Assembly (NCBI GenBank): GCA_030388725.1
Contig: CP128857.1
Span: forward strand, 4,712,001-4,776,000
Source: Prodigiosinella aquatilis
GTDB taxonomy: Bacteria; Pseudomonadota; Gammaproteobacteria; Enterobacterales; Enterobacteriaceae
DNA: 64,000 nucleotides
Direction: 5' to 3'
Position numbers and translations under genes: made by a program. The notes beneath the pieces are model-generated. The model did no database searches. It was given only the letters and a program-made list of their open reading frames with translations, and had not been told where the DNA came from. This document shows, one piece after another, positions 35,738 to 45,143 of the stretch. Positions within the stretch are counted from its first letter, which is position 1. Every line of letters begins with the position of its first letter.

Positions 35738-37008
35738 TCACTCTTGGCGTTATCGCAGACGATTTTACCGGTGCTACGGATATCGCCAGTTTTCTGGTGC
35801 AGAATGGCCTGCCGACCGTACAACTGAATGGCGTGCCGGAAGCCGATTATCAGATAACGGCGCAGGCAGTGGTCATTAGCCTGAAGTCCCGCTCCTGTCC
35901 GGCTGAACAGGCGGTTACCGACGCACTGAAGGCGCTCGCCTGGCTACAGCAACAGGGCTGCCAGCAGTTCTATTTCAAATATTGCTCCACTTTCGACAGC
36001 ACCGTCCACGGGAATATCGGGCCAGTGACCGATGCGCTGCTGGACGCGTTGGGCGAATCCATGACGGTGATTTCCCCGGCGTTGCCGGTGAATGGTCGTA
36101 CCGTGTATCAGGGTTATCTGTTTGTGATGGGGCAGTTGCTGTCGGAATCCGGCATGCGTCACCACCCGGTCACCCCAATGACGGACAGTAACCTGCTGCG
36201 GCTAATGGAACAGCAGGCCAATGGACACGCCGGTCTGGTGCCATACGCCATCATGGATCAGGGTCCAGCGGCGGTAAAACAGCATTTGGCGCAACTTCAA
36301 GAACAGGGGTGCCGCTACGCGGTACTGGATGCCCTGAACGAACAGCATCTGTTGACACAGGGCGATGCGCTGCGGGAAATGAAACTGGTGACCGGCGGTT
36401 CCGGGCTGGCTATCGGTCTGGCGCGAGTGTGGGCCACATCAGCGCCACAATCAACCACCGCCACGCAAGCCGGATTACCACAACCGGGCGCGGGTATAGT
36501 GCTTTCCGGCTCCTGTTCAGTGATGACCAACCAACAGGTGGCGCGTTATTGCCAGCAGGCCGCCCATCAGGCCATCGATGTGGCTCGTTGCCTTGAAAGT
36601 GAGAGCGCACTGCAAACTTATGCCCATGAACTGGCTCGCTGGGCAGAGGAACACCGTAACGATGCGCTGGCACCGTTACTGTACGCCACCGCGGCACCGG
36701 AAGCATTGGCCACGATTCAACAGCGTTTTGGGGCACAAGCCAGCAGTCATGCGGTCGAAACCCTGTTCGCCTGCGTGGCCAGCCAGCTACAGACGGCAGG
36801 ATTCCGGCGTTTTATCATCGCTGGTGGCGAAACCTCCAGCAAGGTGGTGCAAACGTTGGGCATTCGCGCGTTCCACATCGGTCCGACTATTTCCCCCGGC
36901 GTTCCGTGGGTTAAATCCACCGACCATTCGTTATCACTGGCACTAAAATCCGGCAACTTTGGTGATGAAGACTTTTTTGCCCGAGCACAACAGGAGTTTG
37001 CCTTATGA
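35734..37008 (+). CDS. otnK: 3-oxo-tetronate kinase
   Basis: 424-residue four-carbon acid sugar kinase (DUF1537). The N-terminal substrate domain opens with GVIADDFTGATDIASFL and carries FKYCSTFDSTVHGNIGPV. The C-terminal nucleotide domain has the IIAGGETSSKVV segment. Phosphorylates 3-oxo-tetronate for cleavage by OtnC. ATGA overlaps at both ends couple it to ltnD and otnC. Confidence 0.93.
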   Translation: MITLGVIADDFTGATDIASFLVQNGLPTVQLNGVPEADYQITAQAVVISLKSRSCPAEQAVTDALKALAWLQQQGCQQFYFKYCSTFDSTVHGNIGPVTDALLDALGESMTVISPALPVNGRTVYQGYLFVMGQLLSESGMRHHPVTPMTDSNLLRLMEQQANGHAGLVPYAIMDQGPAAVKQHLAQLQEQGCRYAVLDALNEQHLLTQGDALREMKLVTGGSGLAIGLARVWATSAPQSTTATQAGLPQPGAGIVLSGSCSVMTNQQVARYCQQAAHQAIDVARCLESESALQTYAHELARWAEEHRNDALAPLLYATAAPEALATIQQRFGAQASSHAVETLFACVASQLQTAGFRRFIIAGGETSSKVVQTLGIRAFHIGPTISPGVPWVKSTDHSLSLALKSGNFGDEDFFARAQQEFAL

Positions 37009-37646
37009 CAGGTAGTCAGCCCACCCATGAGCAACTGGCGCGTGACGAAATGGTCAGGCTGGGTGCGTCATTTTTTCAGCGCGGTTATGCCACTGGCTCT
37101 GCGGGCAATCTTTCGCTGCTGCTGGATGATGGCACGCTACTCGCTACCCCAACGGGTTCCTGTCTGGGAGAATTGCAGGCAGAGCGACTTTCGAAGGTCA
37201 GGCTTGATGGGGAGTGGCTTTCCGGCGATAAACCCTCTAAAGAAGTGAGTTTCCATCGGGCGTTATATCTCAATAATCCGGCCTGCCGTGCCGTGGTACA
37301 CCTGCACAGCGCCTATTTAACTGCACTCTCCTGCCTGGAAGGGTTAAATACACAGGATGCCATCCGGCCCTTTACGCCATATGTAGTGATGCGGGTCGGT
37401 CAGGTGCCAGTGGTGCCTTATTACCGTCCGGGAGATGCACGCCTGGGTGAAGATCTGGCCGCACTCGCACCACACTATAGCGCCTTTCTGTTGGCTAATC
37501 ATGGTCCGGTGGTCACTGGCAAGGATTTGCGGGCCGCCGCAGACAATATGGAAGAGCTGGAAGAAACCGCCAAACTGATTTTCATTCTTGGCGACCGACG
37601 TATTCGCTACTTAACTGGCGAAGAAATTGCTGAATTACGGAGTTAA
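37005..37646 (+). CDS. otnC: 3-oxo-tetronate 4-phosphate decarboxylase
   Basis: 213-residue class II aldolase-fold enzyme that decarboxylates 3-oxo-tetronate 4-phosphate to dihydroxyacetone phosphate. Metal ligands are visible at VVHLHSAY (His99, His101) and LLANHGPVV, with the acid in SKEVSFHR (Glu80). Product DHAP can enter glycolysis through TpiA, encoded elsewhere in this window. Coupled by overlap to otnK and 2 bp from otnI. Confidence 0.92.
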   Translation: MTGSQPTHEQLARDEMVRLGASFFQRGYATGSAGNLSLLLDDGTLLATPTGSCLGELQAERLSKVRLDGEWLSGDKPSKEVSFHRALYLNNPACRAVVHLHSAYLTALSCLEGLNTQDAIRPFTPYVVMRVGQVPVVPYYRPGDARLGEDLAALAPHYSAFLLANHGPVVTGKDLRAAADNMEELEETAKLIFILGDRRIRYLTGEEIAELRS

Positions 37647-37648
37647 TC

Positions 37649-38425
37649 ATGCCGAAATTTGCTGCAAACCTTTCTACCCTGTTTACCGAACTGCCCTTTC
37701 TGGACCGTTTTCAGGCTGCCGCTGAGGCGGGTTTCAACGGCGTTGAATTTTTATTCCCTTATGAATATCCAGCCGAGGTACTGGCTGAGAAATTACAGCA
37801 TTACGGGCTTCAGCAGGTATTATTTAATACCTCGCCAGGTAATATCGCGGCGGGTGAATGGGGAGTTACCGCTTTGCCGGAACGGGTAGAGGATGCGCAC
37901 CGGGATATTGATCGTGCTCTGGAATATGCCATCGCCCTAAATTGTCCCTCCGTACATATTATGGCGAGTGTTATTCCAGAGGGTGCGGATATTTCTCTTT
38001 ATCAGCGTACCTATATTGAGAATATTCGCTATGCGGCCGATAAGTTTGCCCCGCACAATATTAACATCATGCTGGAAGCACTAAACCCGGGTCTGAAACC
38101 CCGTTATCTATTGGCCAGCCAATATCAAACACTGGAGATGGTAAACCGGATTGATCGCGACAATGTCTGGGTGCAGTTGGATCTCTATCACGCCCAAATT
38201 GTTGATGGTAATCTGACGCATATTATGCGGGAAATGCAGGGTCGTTACGGTCATATTCAGATTGCCGCCGTACCAGGACGTCATGAACCTGATGAAGGGG
38301 AAATAAATTACCCATTCTTATTTGAAGAACTGGATCGTCTCGGTTATTCCGGCTGGGTAGGTTGTGAATATAATCCACGCGGGAATACAAAAGAGGGATT
38401 AGGCTGGATTAAACCCTGGCAATAA
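37649..38425 (+). CDS. otnI: 2-oxo-tetronate isomerase
   Basis: 258-residue TIM-barrel enzyme of the hydroxypyruvate isomerase (Hyi) family. Isomerises 2-oxo-tetronate to 3-oxo-tetronate, linking LtnD to OtnK. Visible metal-site segments include MLEALNPGLKPRYLL, VQLDLYHAQIVDGN and VPGRHEPDEGEINYP, then GCEYNPRGNTKEGLGW near the end. A hairpin-like repeat lies between this gene and the permease. Confidence 0.92.
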   Translation: MPKFAANLSTLFTELPFLDRFQAAAEAGFNGVEFLFPYEYPAEVLAEKLQHYGLQQVLFNTSPGNIAAGEWGVTALPERVEDAHRDIDRALEYAIALNCPSVHIMASVIPEGADISLYQRTYIENIRYAADKFAPHNINIMLEALNPGLKPRYLLASQYQTLEMVNRIDRDNVWVQLDLYHAQIVDGNLTHIMREMQGRYGHIQIAAVPGRHEPDEGEINYPFLFEELDRLGYSGWVGCEYNPRGNTKEGLGWIKPWQ

Positions 38426-38584
38426 GTATATCGACATCTTTCACGTTACAATTGCATTGTCGCTTTCCTGTAACGTAACACTTATTGGATATGTTCATTA
38501 TTATAAAAATGAAATTCAGGAGTAATTGTCATCACTGACTATTACTCCATGAACATCTTTTTATCTTAAAAAAATAAAAAATAC

Positions 38585-38612
38585 TTCCTGCTATTACCTG
38601 CAATAACAGGAA
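38585..38612. repeat. Imperfect palindrome between otnI and the permease gene
   Basis: The arms TTCCTGCTATT and AATAACAGGAA, with one mismatch, surround ACCTGC in an AT-rich 229-bp gap. It could be an mRNA hairpin that sets differential expression of the permease or an extra operator. No T-run follows. Confidence 0.45.
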
Positions 38613-38654
38613 AAACATCAACGCATAAATATTATTTAATTGAGGGTCAGAATT

Positions 38655-40010
38655 ATGTCAACCTCAGCATTACTCTGCATCGCAATACTGGGCGTATTAT
38701 TACTGCTCTTGTTAGTAATAAAAATAAAAATACAGCCTTTTGTGGCGCTATTAATAGTCAGTTTACTGGTAGGCTTGTCTACCGGCATTCCCACCAACGA
38801 AATCATGAAAGTGATGACCAACGGGATGGGGGGCGTGCTAGGGTCAATCACCATGATCATCGGTCTGGGTGCCATGCTGGGCAGGATGATTGAGGTTTCC
38901 GGCGGTGCCGAATCCCTGGCAAAGCGTTTTACTCAACTATTGGGAACACACCGGATTGTTGCCGCACTGACCATCGCGGCATTTATTCTCGGTATCCCGG
39001 TGTTCTTCGATGTCGGTTTTATTATTCTGGCCCCGATTATTTATGGTTTTGCCAAGGTCGCCAAAGTATCACCACTGAAATTCGGTTTACCGATGGCGGG
39101 TGTCATGCTGACCGTCCATGTGGCGATGCCGCCTCATCCTGGCCCGGTCGCCGCAGCAGGGTTGCTGAATGCGGATATTGGCTGGCTGACCATGCTGGGC
39201 ATAGCCGTTGCCATCCCGGTCGGTGTCATCGGTTTTTGGATGTCGACGTTTATTAATCGCCGCAACTACGCCCTCTCCATTGACGTTTTAGAACAGTTGC
39301 AGCTAGCCAAACCGGAAGACAGCACGACACCGCTGAATACCCGCGCACCGTCCGCCGGGCTGATCACCGCCTTGATTGTGATACCGATCGCCATCATCAT
39401 GCTGGGTACGGTCTCTGCCACGATTCTGCCGGCAGGACATCCCATCCGTAATCTGTCCACACTGGTTGGCGCGCCGGCGGTGGCGCTGCTTGTCGCACTA
39501 ACACTGGCATTTTTCTTTATTGCCCGTCGTCAGGGATGGACGCTGGAAAAAACCGGGATGGTGATGGGTGATGCAATGCCAGCGGCAGCCGTTGTGATTA
39601 TGGTCACCGGCGCTGGTGGGGTATTTGGTAAAGTACTGGTGGAATCGGGTGTCGGTAAGGCACTGGCTGAGACACTAACCAGTATCCATCTGCCACTGAT
39701 ACCGGCCGCGTTTATTCTCTCCCTGGCGCTACGAGCCTCTCAGGGTTCCGCTACCGTTGCCATTCTCACCACCTGTGGATTGTTAACCCAGGCGGTCAGT
39801 GGTTTAAACCAGATCCAATTGGTACTGGTCACGCTGTCGGCCTGTTTTGGCGGCCTGGGATTATCACATGTAAACGATTCCGGATTCTGGATTGTCACCA
39901 AGTATCTTGGATTGTCCGTCTCTGATGGACTGAAAACCTGGACGCTACTCACCACAGTGCTTTCTCTGTCAGGATTTTTTATTATCTGGGGTTTGTGGTT
40001 GGTAATCTGA
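38655..40010 (+). CDS. GntP family permease for sugar acids (YgbN-like)
   Basis: 451 residues from ATG 38655, preceded by GAGGG; the in-frame TTG at 38640 is rejected. About 12 hydrophobic helices; family signatures VFFDVGFIILAPIIYG and MPPHPGPVAAAG are present. Probably imports threonate, erythronate or a related acid for LtnD/OtnKCI. Last gene of the operon, 229 bp after otnI. Confidence 0.92.
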   Translation: MSTSALLCIAILGVLLLLLLVIKIKIQPFVALLIVSLLVGLSTGIPTNEIMKVMTNGMGGVLGSITMIIGLGAMLGRMIEVSGGAESLAKRFTQLLGTHRIVAALTIAAFILGIPVFFDVGFIILAPIIYGFAKVAKVSPLKFGLPMAGVMLTVHVAMPPHPGPVAAAGLLNADIGWLTMLGIAVAIPVGVIGFWMSTFINRRNYALSIDVLEQLQLAKPEDSTTPLNTRAPSAGLITALIVIPIAIIMLGTVSATILPAGHPIRNLSTLVGAPAVALLVALTLAFFFIARRQGWTLEKTGMVMGDAMPAAAVVIMVTGAGGVFGKVLVESGVGKALAETLTSIHLPLIPAAFILSLALRASQGSATVAILTTCGLLTQAVSGLNQIQLVLVTLSACFGGLGLSHVNDSGFWIVTKYLGLSVSDGLKTWTLLTTVLSLSGFFIIWGLWLVI

Positions 40011-40289
40011 TATTTTATTCCTGCATCTGAGAATCCTGTCACAGATGCAGGTATTTCTATATGGCGATCGCCAACATTGCAATCGACAAATCACGCTCAC
40101 TTCCTTATTCTTATTATTAAATAATAGTTATTACCAAAGGAATAAATGGTTTGGTTTTTATTGTTCTTATCAGCCAACTATGTGTTTCCATTACACCCAT
40201 CATTTTGCAAGTTGCACGGGCGTTATCTGCCTTTCGTTACTCGGTTGACGCCTTCTTATATCTTGAAATTCATTGGGTATATAAACATT

Positions 40290-40414
40290 ATACCCAAAAT
40301 AATTCGAGTTGCAGGAAGGCGGCAAGAGAGTGAATCCCGATGAGCTTACTCAGATAAGTGATTCGGGTGAACAAACGCAGCCAACACACCTGAAACTTGA
40401 AGTATGACGGGTAT
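40290..40414. repeat. ERIC element (enterobacterial repetitive intergenic consensus)
   Basis: About 125 bp running from ATACCCAAAATAATTCGAG through GTGAATCCC, GAGCTTACT and AAGTGATTCGGGTGA to TTGAAGTATGACGGGTAT. This matches the order and most bases of the ERIC consensus, including its complementary ends (ATACCC / GGGTAT). It is a non-coding, imperfectly palindromic mobile repeat that usually sits in transcribed intergenic DNA. Confidence 0.9.
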
Positions 40415-40521
40415 AGCTGAACATATAATATGAATCATTATTTATGATCCAATAATAAAATATCAAAAAAAGGCACTAACGAAAATTAATACACGATTTG
40501 TGAAAGAGAGGCCAAATTAAG

Positions 40522-40548
40522 TAAAATTATACACTGAAGTACCGTTTT
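40522..40548 (+). promoter_or_regulatory. Possible FliA (sigma28) promoter of the chemoreceptor gene
   Basis: TAAA followed after 15 bp by ACCGTTTT, compared with the consensus TAAA-N15-GCCGATAA. Only part of the -10 element fits. Chemoreceptor genes are often in the flagellar regulon. Confidence 0.3.
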
Positions 40549-40601
40549 TTCTAAACGGAGCGATAAAAAACTCATGGAAATTAAGAAAAGTAAGGATATC
40601 T

Positions 40602-42257
40602 ATGGACGTTTTAAAAAAAATGAAACTTGGTGCCATGCTGATTACCGGCTTCTCACTGGTGATTATCATTGGCCTGCTGGTCGCTATTTTTGGTCGCTCA
40701 CAATTGGTTGCCCTGAGTAACGATATTCAATATCTCTCTGAAGAGCGTCTGACCGATCTGATACTGATAGAGGAAACAAAAGCTGGCTTCGATATCAATG
40801 CCCGGCTGATACGCAATATCGGACTCAGCACCGATCCACAACGAATACAACAAGAAAAGCAGTTAATCGATAAACAAATCGCACGTAACACAGCACTTCT
40901 CAAACAGCTGAATGAACGACTGGATACCCCGGAAACCCGTGCTTCGCTGGACCAGATGACCAAGGCACGTCCGGCGTACCTGAAAGCTTTCCTGCAAGCA
41001 CTTGAACTCAGTATGTCCCAACAACCCGAGTTGCGGGAACAGGCACGAGCAATCATGCTGAACGAAATGCAGACCGCCCAGGATGGTGTGTTCAAGGCAC
41101 TGGATGGCATGGTTGACGCACAAAAAAACATGACCCTGTCCATGGCAACTAATGCCATGCACGAAGCAAAATCCGACGGTAACTTCATGCTGATACTGGC
41201 CATTATTTCCTCCGTACTTGGCATATTGGTCACTGGACTAATTAATCACATCATTAAAAGGCAACTGGGTGGTGAACCGATCTATGCCGCACAGATAGCT
41301 CGACAGGTTGCGCAAGGTGACTTATCCGTTACGATTTCTCTCCGCCCTGGGGACACGACCAGTGTGCTGGCGGCAATGAATGAAATGCAGAAAGGTTTGA
41401 GTAACGTTGTCGATCAGGTTCGCCAGAGCAGCGAATCTATCGCTACGGGGTCCAACCAGATTGCCGCTGGCAGCACCGATCTCAGCCAACGGACGGAAGA
41501 ACAAGCCGCGAGCTTGCAACAAACCGCGGCTTCAATGGAAGAGATGAGTCAGACTATCCGCCAAAATGCAGATACCGTTCGCTCGGCCACCACGCTGGCT
41601 AATTCAGCCAGCGAAACGGCGGCCAAAAGTGGAGAAGCCGTCGGTAATATTATTCGCACAATGGAGGATATCTCCGGCAGCTCCCGCAAGATAGGCGACA
41701 TTATCGGCGTCATTGATGGCATTGCCTTCCAGACCAACATTCTGGCGCTCAATGCGGCGGTAGAAGCTGCCCGGGCTGGCGAGCAGGGACGCGGCTTCGC
41801 CGTCGTGGCGGGCGAAGTGCGTTCACTGGCACAACGCTCGGCTTCCGCAGCTAAAGAAATTAAGGAGCTCATCAGCGAGAGCGTGCGAAAAGTAGAAACC
41901 GGCTCAAATCTGGTCGGGAAAGCGGGCACCACTATAGATGAACTGGTGCGCCAGGCACGCAATGTAGCCGATCTGATTAGCGAGATTGGCACCACTACCC
42001 ATGAACAGGAAGCCGGTATTTCACAGATTAATGACGCCATTAACCAGCTCGATCAGGTTACGCAGCAAAATGCCTCGCTGGTGGAAGAATCAACCAGTGC
42101 GGCAGACAGCCTGAACGACCAGGCATCACAGCTGGTAGAGCTGATGAAAGTATTTATTATTACCGGGGCCCAACACCACACGCCTCGGGAAAAAGTGCAA
42201 CCCAAACCCAGACTGGCATTGGCCAACGGCGCCAACAAAGACTGGGAAAGTTTTTAA
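40602..42257 (+). CDS. Methyl-accepting chemotaxis protein
   Basis: 551-residue transmembrane chemoreceptor. TM1 is at about residues 11-31, then a periplasmic four-helix (Tar/Tsr-type) ligand domain, TM2 at about 192-214 and HAMP to about 268. The long signalling hairpin has the invariant tip segment with GRGFAVVAGEVRSLAQRSA. The C-terminus DWESF is a form of the NWETF pentapeptide that tethers CheR and CheB, so it is a high-abundance type receptor. The ligand is not predictable. AAGGA precedes the ATG. Neighbours give no chemotaxis partner, but it adjoins the sugar-acid operon. Confidence 0.95.
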   Translation: MDVLKKMKLGAMLITGFSLVIIIGLLVAIFGRSQLVALSNDIQYLSEERLTDLILIEETKAGFDINARLIRNIGLSTDPQRIQQEKQLIDKQIARNTALLKQLNERLDTPETRASLDQMTKARPAYLKAFLQALELSMSQQPELREQARAIMLNEMQTAQDGVFKALDGMVDAQKNMTLSMATNAMHEAKSDGNFMLILAIISSVLGILVTGLINHIIKRQLGGEPIYAAQIARQVAQGDLSVTISLRPGDTTSVLAAMNEMQKGLSNVVDQVRQSSESIATGSNQIAAGSTDLSQRTEEQAASLQQTAASMEEMSQTIRQNADTVRSATTLANSASETAAKSGEAVGNIIRTMEDISGSSRKIGDIIGVIDGIAFQTNILALNAAVEAARAGEQGRGFAVVAGEVRSLAQRSASAAKEIKELISESVRKVETGSNLVGKAGTTIDELVRQARNVADLISEIGTTTHEQEAGISQINDAINQLDQVTQQNASLVEESTSAADSLNDQASQLVELMKVFIITGAQHHTPREKVQPKPRLALANGANKDWESF

Positions 42258-42388
42258 TCACCCTGTGGTGTGAAAAATCTGATATCTGACGGGACATTCC
42301 CGTCAAGGCGGGAATCTATCTGATAGTCAAGGCGTTAACATCAAGAGAGATCCCCGCTCTTTCACGAAGATGACCGGAGTAGTAAAGC

Positions 42389-43573
42389 TTACAGCGTCCG
42401 CCGCAGGCGAGTAACGGCTTCGTGCATCTGTTCTTCCGTCGCGGTAGCAAAGGATAAACGCAGCGTTGAATAATCAGGTTTTTCTGCGAAGAAAAACTCA
42501 CCAGGCACAAAGACCACGCCTTGTTCCAGCGTTTTTTGCAGCCAGTCGGTGGTATTAAATTCCTGACGAAACCTGGCCCACAGGAACATGCCGCCTTTCG
42601 GCTGGTTAAAGGTAATCACCCCACCCAGCTCCTTCTCCATCAGCGATGACAGTAGTTCACCCTTCACTTTATATGCCTGACGGATTTTTTCGATCTGTGC
42701 CGGCAGGCGGTTCAAGCCCAGATAGTATTCGGCAATAGTCTGAGACAACGAGCTGGCATGCAGATCCGCTGCCTGTTTGATAATCGCCACTTTATGCAGC
42801 AACCATTCCGGCAGAATGGCCCATCCAAGGCGCAGGCCGGGTGCCAGTATTTTGGAAAATGACGAGGTATAAATCACCCGATCAGCATATCCGGCCTCTT
42901 TCGCCAGTTGATATAGCGTGGCATGACGTTCATCGGTAAAACGCAACTCGCCATACGGGTCGTCTTCCACGATGATGAAATCATAGCGTGCGGCCAGTTC
43001 TACCAACTGCTTACGGCGTGCCGCGCTCAACGTCGCGCCGCTGGGGTTGCCAAAGTTCGGCACCAGATAAACGCCTTTGATACGTTGAGTTTCCAGCAGT
43101 GTCGCCAGTTCATCCACCACCATGCCATTCTCATCTGATGATACCGACATGATTCGCGCTTCTGCCAGTTCCAGTGTCTGCAACGCCGCCAAATAGGTGG
43201 GGCGCTCAACCACAAAGATATCCTGTGGATTTACCGTCGCACGCATCACCAGATCCAACGCTTGCTGGGAACCCGCTGTAACCACAATTTCGTCGGCGTG
43301 GGTTTTGAGCCCACGTAGTGCGCACAACGCCACAATCCGTTCGCGCAGCAAAGGGCTCCCTTCCGTTAAACCATACTGGAATGCCGACTTGGGCTGTTCG
43401 GTGATAGCTAATTGCGTGGCCTGATTCAGTCCCTCAAAATCAAACAATGCATCAGAAGGTATCCCTCCAGCCAACGAAATGACCCGGTCCATTTTGCTGT
43501 GCTTCAGCAACTCACGAATTGCGGAGCTTTTCAGGCGAGCCATGCGCTGCGCCAATAACGCTTCAATTGACAT
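42389..43573 (-). CDS. PLP-dependent aminotransferase (2-aminoadipate/MocR-like catalytic domain)
   Basis: 394 residues from ATG 43573; a GTG four codons upstream is rejected. Fold type I enzyme: SLAGGIPSD near the N-terminus, GSQQALDLVMRA, VPNFGNPSGAT and the Lys in YTSSFSKILAPGLRLGW. There is no DNA-binding domain, so it is an enzyme, closest in style to 2-aminoadipate, kynurenine or branched/aromatic transaminases. It lies between the chemoreceptor and the branched-chain amino acid importer, which hints at an amino acid role, but it is not part of the liv operon in E. coli. Confidence 0.9.
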   Translation of the reverse strand: MSIEALLAQRMARLKSSAIRELLKHSKMDRVISLAGGIPSDALFDFEGLNQATQLAITEQPKSAFQYGLTEGSPLLRERIVALCALRGLKTHADEIVVTAGSQQALDLVMRATVNPQDIFVVERPTYLAALQTLELAEARIMSVSSDENGMVVDELATLLETQRIKGVYLVPNFGNPSGATLSAARRKQLVELAARYDFIIVEDDPYGELRFTDERHATLYQLAKEAGYADRVIYTSSFSKILAPGLRLGWAILPEWLLHKVAIIKQAADLHASSLSQTIAEYYLGLNRLPAQIEKIRQAYKVKGELLSSLMEKELGGVITFNQPKGGMFLWARFRQEFNTTDWLQKTLEQGVVFVPGEFFFAEKPDYSTLRLSFATATEEQMHEAVTRLRRTL

Positions 43574-43666
43574 CTTGACTCTCACTTATGTATGGAAAGA
43601 AGATGATCACACCATGGGTCGGTTTTATCGGCCTGCAACAGCGTTGACCATTTCTCTCGAAAATTG

Positions 43667-44368
43667 CTAACCACCCAGATAGGCAGAACGTACAGCCTCA
43701 TTAGCAAGCAACGCAGCCCCGGTATCTTCCAGCACAACACGACCGTTCTCCAACACATAGCCACGATCCGCCAGACGCAAGGCCTGATTGGCATTCTGTT
43801 CCACCAGAAATATGGTCATACCTTCTTCACGCAATTGCTGGATAGTATCGAAAATCTGCAAGATGATAATCGGTGCCAGCCCCAGTGAAGGCTCATCCAG
43901 CAACAGCAAACGCGGTTGACTCATCAGCGCACGACCAATAGCCAGCATCTGCTGTTCCCCGCCAGACATAGTGCCCGAACGCTGGGCACGACGTTCATAC
44001 AATCGCGGGAACAGCTCATAAACTCGTTCAATTCGTTGTTGATACTGTTCGCGGTCGGCAAAAAAACCGCCCATCGCCAGATTCTCTTCTACCGTCATGC
44101 GGGAGAACACTCGGCGACCTTCTGGCACGATAGCAATGGCTTCACGCATGATATGCGCTGTTTGCCAGTCAGTAATATCCTTACCGTCGAAAATTACCCT
44201 TCCTTCCGTCGCCCGCGGTTCACCACACAACGTCCCCAGCAATGTAGTTTTACCCGCACCATTGGCACCGATAAGCGTGACGATTTCACCCTGGTTAATA
44301 TGCAGGCTCACCTGATGCAGTGCCTGAATTTTGCCGTAGTGCGCCGAAACCTGATTCAATGACAACAT
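43667..44368 (-). CDS. livF: Branched-chain amino acid ABC importer, ATPase LivF
   Basis: 233 residues from ATG 44368; a longer in-frame start overlaps livG and is not homologous. Walker A GANGAGKTT, signature MSGGEQQMLAIGRA and Walker B LLLLDEPSLGLAP are intact, with the family's C-terminal AYLGG end. Energises LivHM with LivG. Last gene of livJHMGF. Confidence 0.97.
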   Translation of the reverse strand: MLSLNQVSAHYGKIQALHQVSLHINQGEIVTLIGANGAGKTTLLGTLCGEPRATEGRVIFDGKDITDWQTAHIMREAIAIVPEGRRVFSRMTVEENLAMGGFFADREQYQQRIERVYELFPRLYERRAQRSGTMSGGEQQMLAIGRALMSQPRLLLLDEPSLGLAPIIILQIFDTIQQLREEGMTIFLVEQNANQALRLADRGYVLENGRVVLEDTGAALLANEAVRSAYLGG

Positions 44369-44372
44369 AACC

Positions 44373-45143
44373 TTATCCTTCACCCAGATATGCTCGAATA
44401 ACATCCGGGTTATTACGAATCTCTGCCGGCGTGCCCTGTGCCAGCGGCGTTCCCTGATTGACCACATAAATCCGATCGGAAATCCCCATCACCAGCTTCA
44501 TATCATGCTCAATCAGCAGTACCGAGACCTGATGGTTATTGCGAAGATCGACAATCAAATCATTCAGCTCTTCCGTCTCTCTCGGGTTCAGACCTGCTGC
44601 GGGCTCATCCAGCATCAACAGTTCGGGGCGTGTCACCATGCAACGGGCAATCTCCAGCCGCCGCTGCTGACCGTAAGCCAGATTCCCCGCCTGACGGTTC
44701 GCCACATCCAACAAACCGACCCGTTCCAGCCACACCTCGGCACGGTTTTGTGCATCCGTTTCTGCGCGACGAAATGCAGGTGTTTTCAACAAACCGGCAA
44801 ACACACCGCTTTTCAGGTGCTGATGCTGTGCTACCAACAGGTTCTCAATCACGGTCATTTCACGAAACAGACGCACATGTTGGAAAGTACGCACCACGCC
44901 CATGCGGGCAATCTGCTGGCCGGGTATTCCTTCCAGATGCTGATCACGCAAGATGATGGTGCCACCAGAAGGGCGATAAAAACCGGTCAGACAGTTAAAT
45001 ACCGTGGTTTTACCGGCACCGTTCGGACCAATCAGTGAAACGATCTCCCCGTTATACAGATCCAGTTCCACATTGTTCACCGCCAGCAGGCCGCCGAAGC
45101 GCATCATCAAGCCTTTAACCGACAATAATGGCTGCGTACTCAT
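44373..45143 (-). CDS. livG: Branched-chain amino acid ABC importer, ATPase LivG
   Basis: 256 residues from ATG 45143, which overlaps the livM stop (ATGA). The open frame before it is not conserved. Walker A GPNGAGKTT, signature AYGQQRRLEIARC (variant of LSGGQ as usual in LivG), Walker B LLMLDEPAAGLNP. C-terminus YLGEG is typical. Confidence 0.97.
   Translation of the reverse strand: MSTQPLLSVKGLMMRFGGLLAVNNVELDLYNGEIVSLIGPNGAGKTTVFNCLTGFYRPSGGTIILRDQHLEGIPGQQIARMGVVRTFQHVRLFREMTVIENLLVAQHQHLKSGVFAGLLKTPAFRRAETDAQNRAEVWLERVGLLDVANRQAGNLAYGQQRRLEIARCMVTRPELLMLDEPAAGLNPRETEELNDLIVDLRNNHQVSVLLIEHDMKLVMGISDRIYVVNQGTPLAQGTPAEIRNNPDVIRAYLGEG

Larger units (their letters stand above)
40011..40601. 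other. Intergenic region permease-chemoreceptor
   Basis: 591 bp without a credible gene. It holds AT-rich sequence (40040-40280), one ERIC element (40290-40414) and the 187-bp upstream region of the chemoreceptor gene. Confidence 0.6.

Noticed and set aside
42287..42315. Alternative hairpins TGACGGG/CCCGTCA and ATTCCCG/CGGGAAT after the chemoreceptor gene
   Set aside because: They could terminate the transcript, but no T-run follows and the two exclude each other, so no firm terminator call is made.
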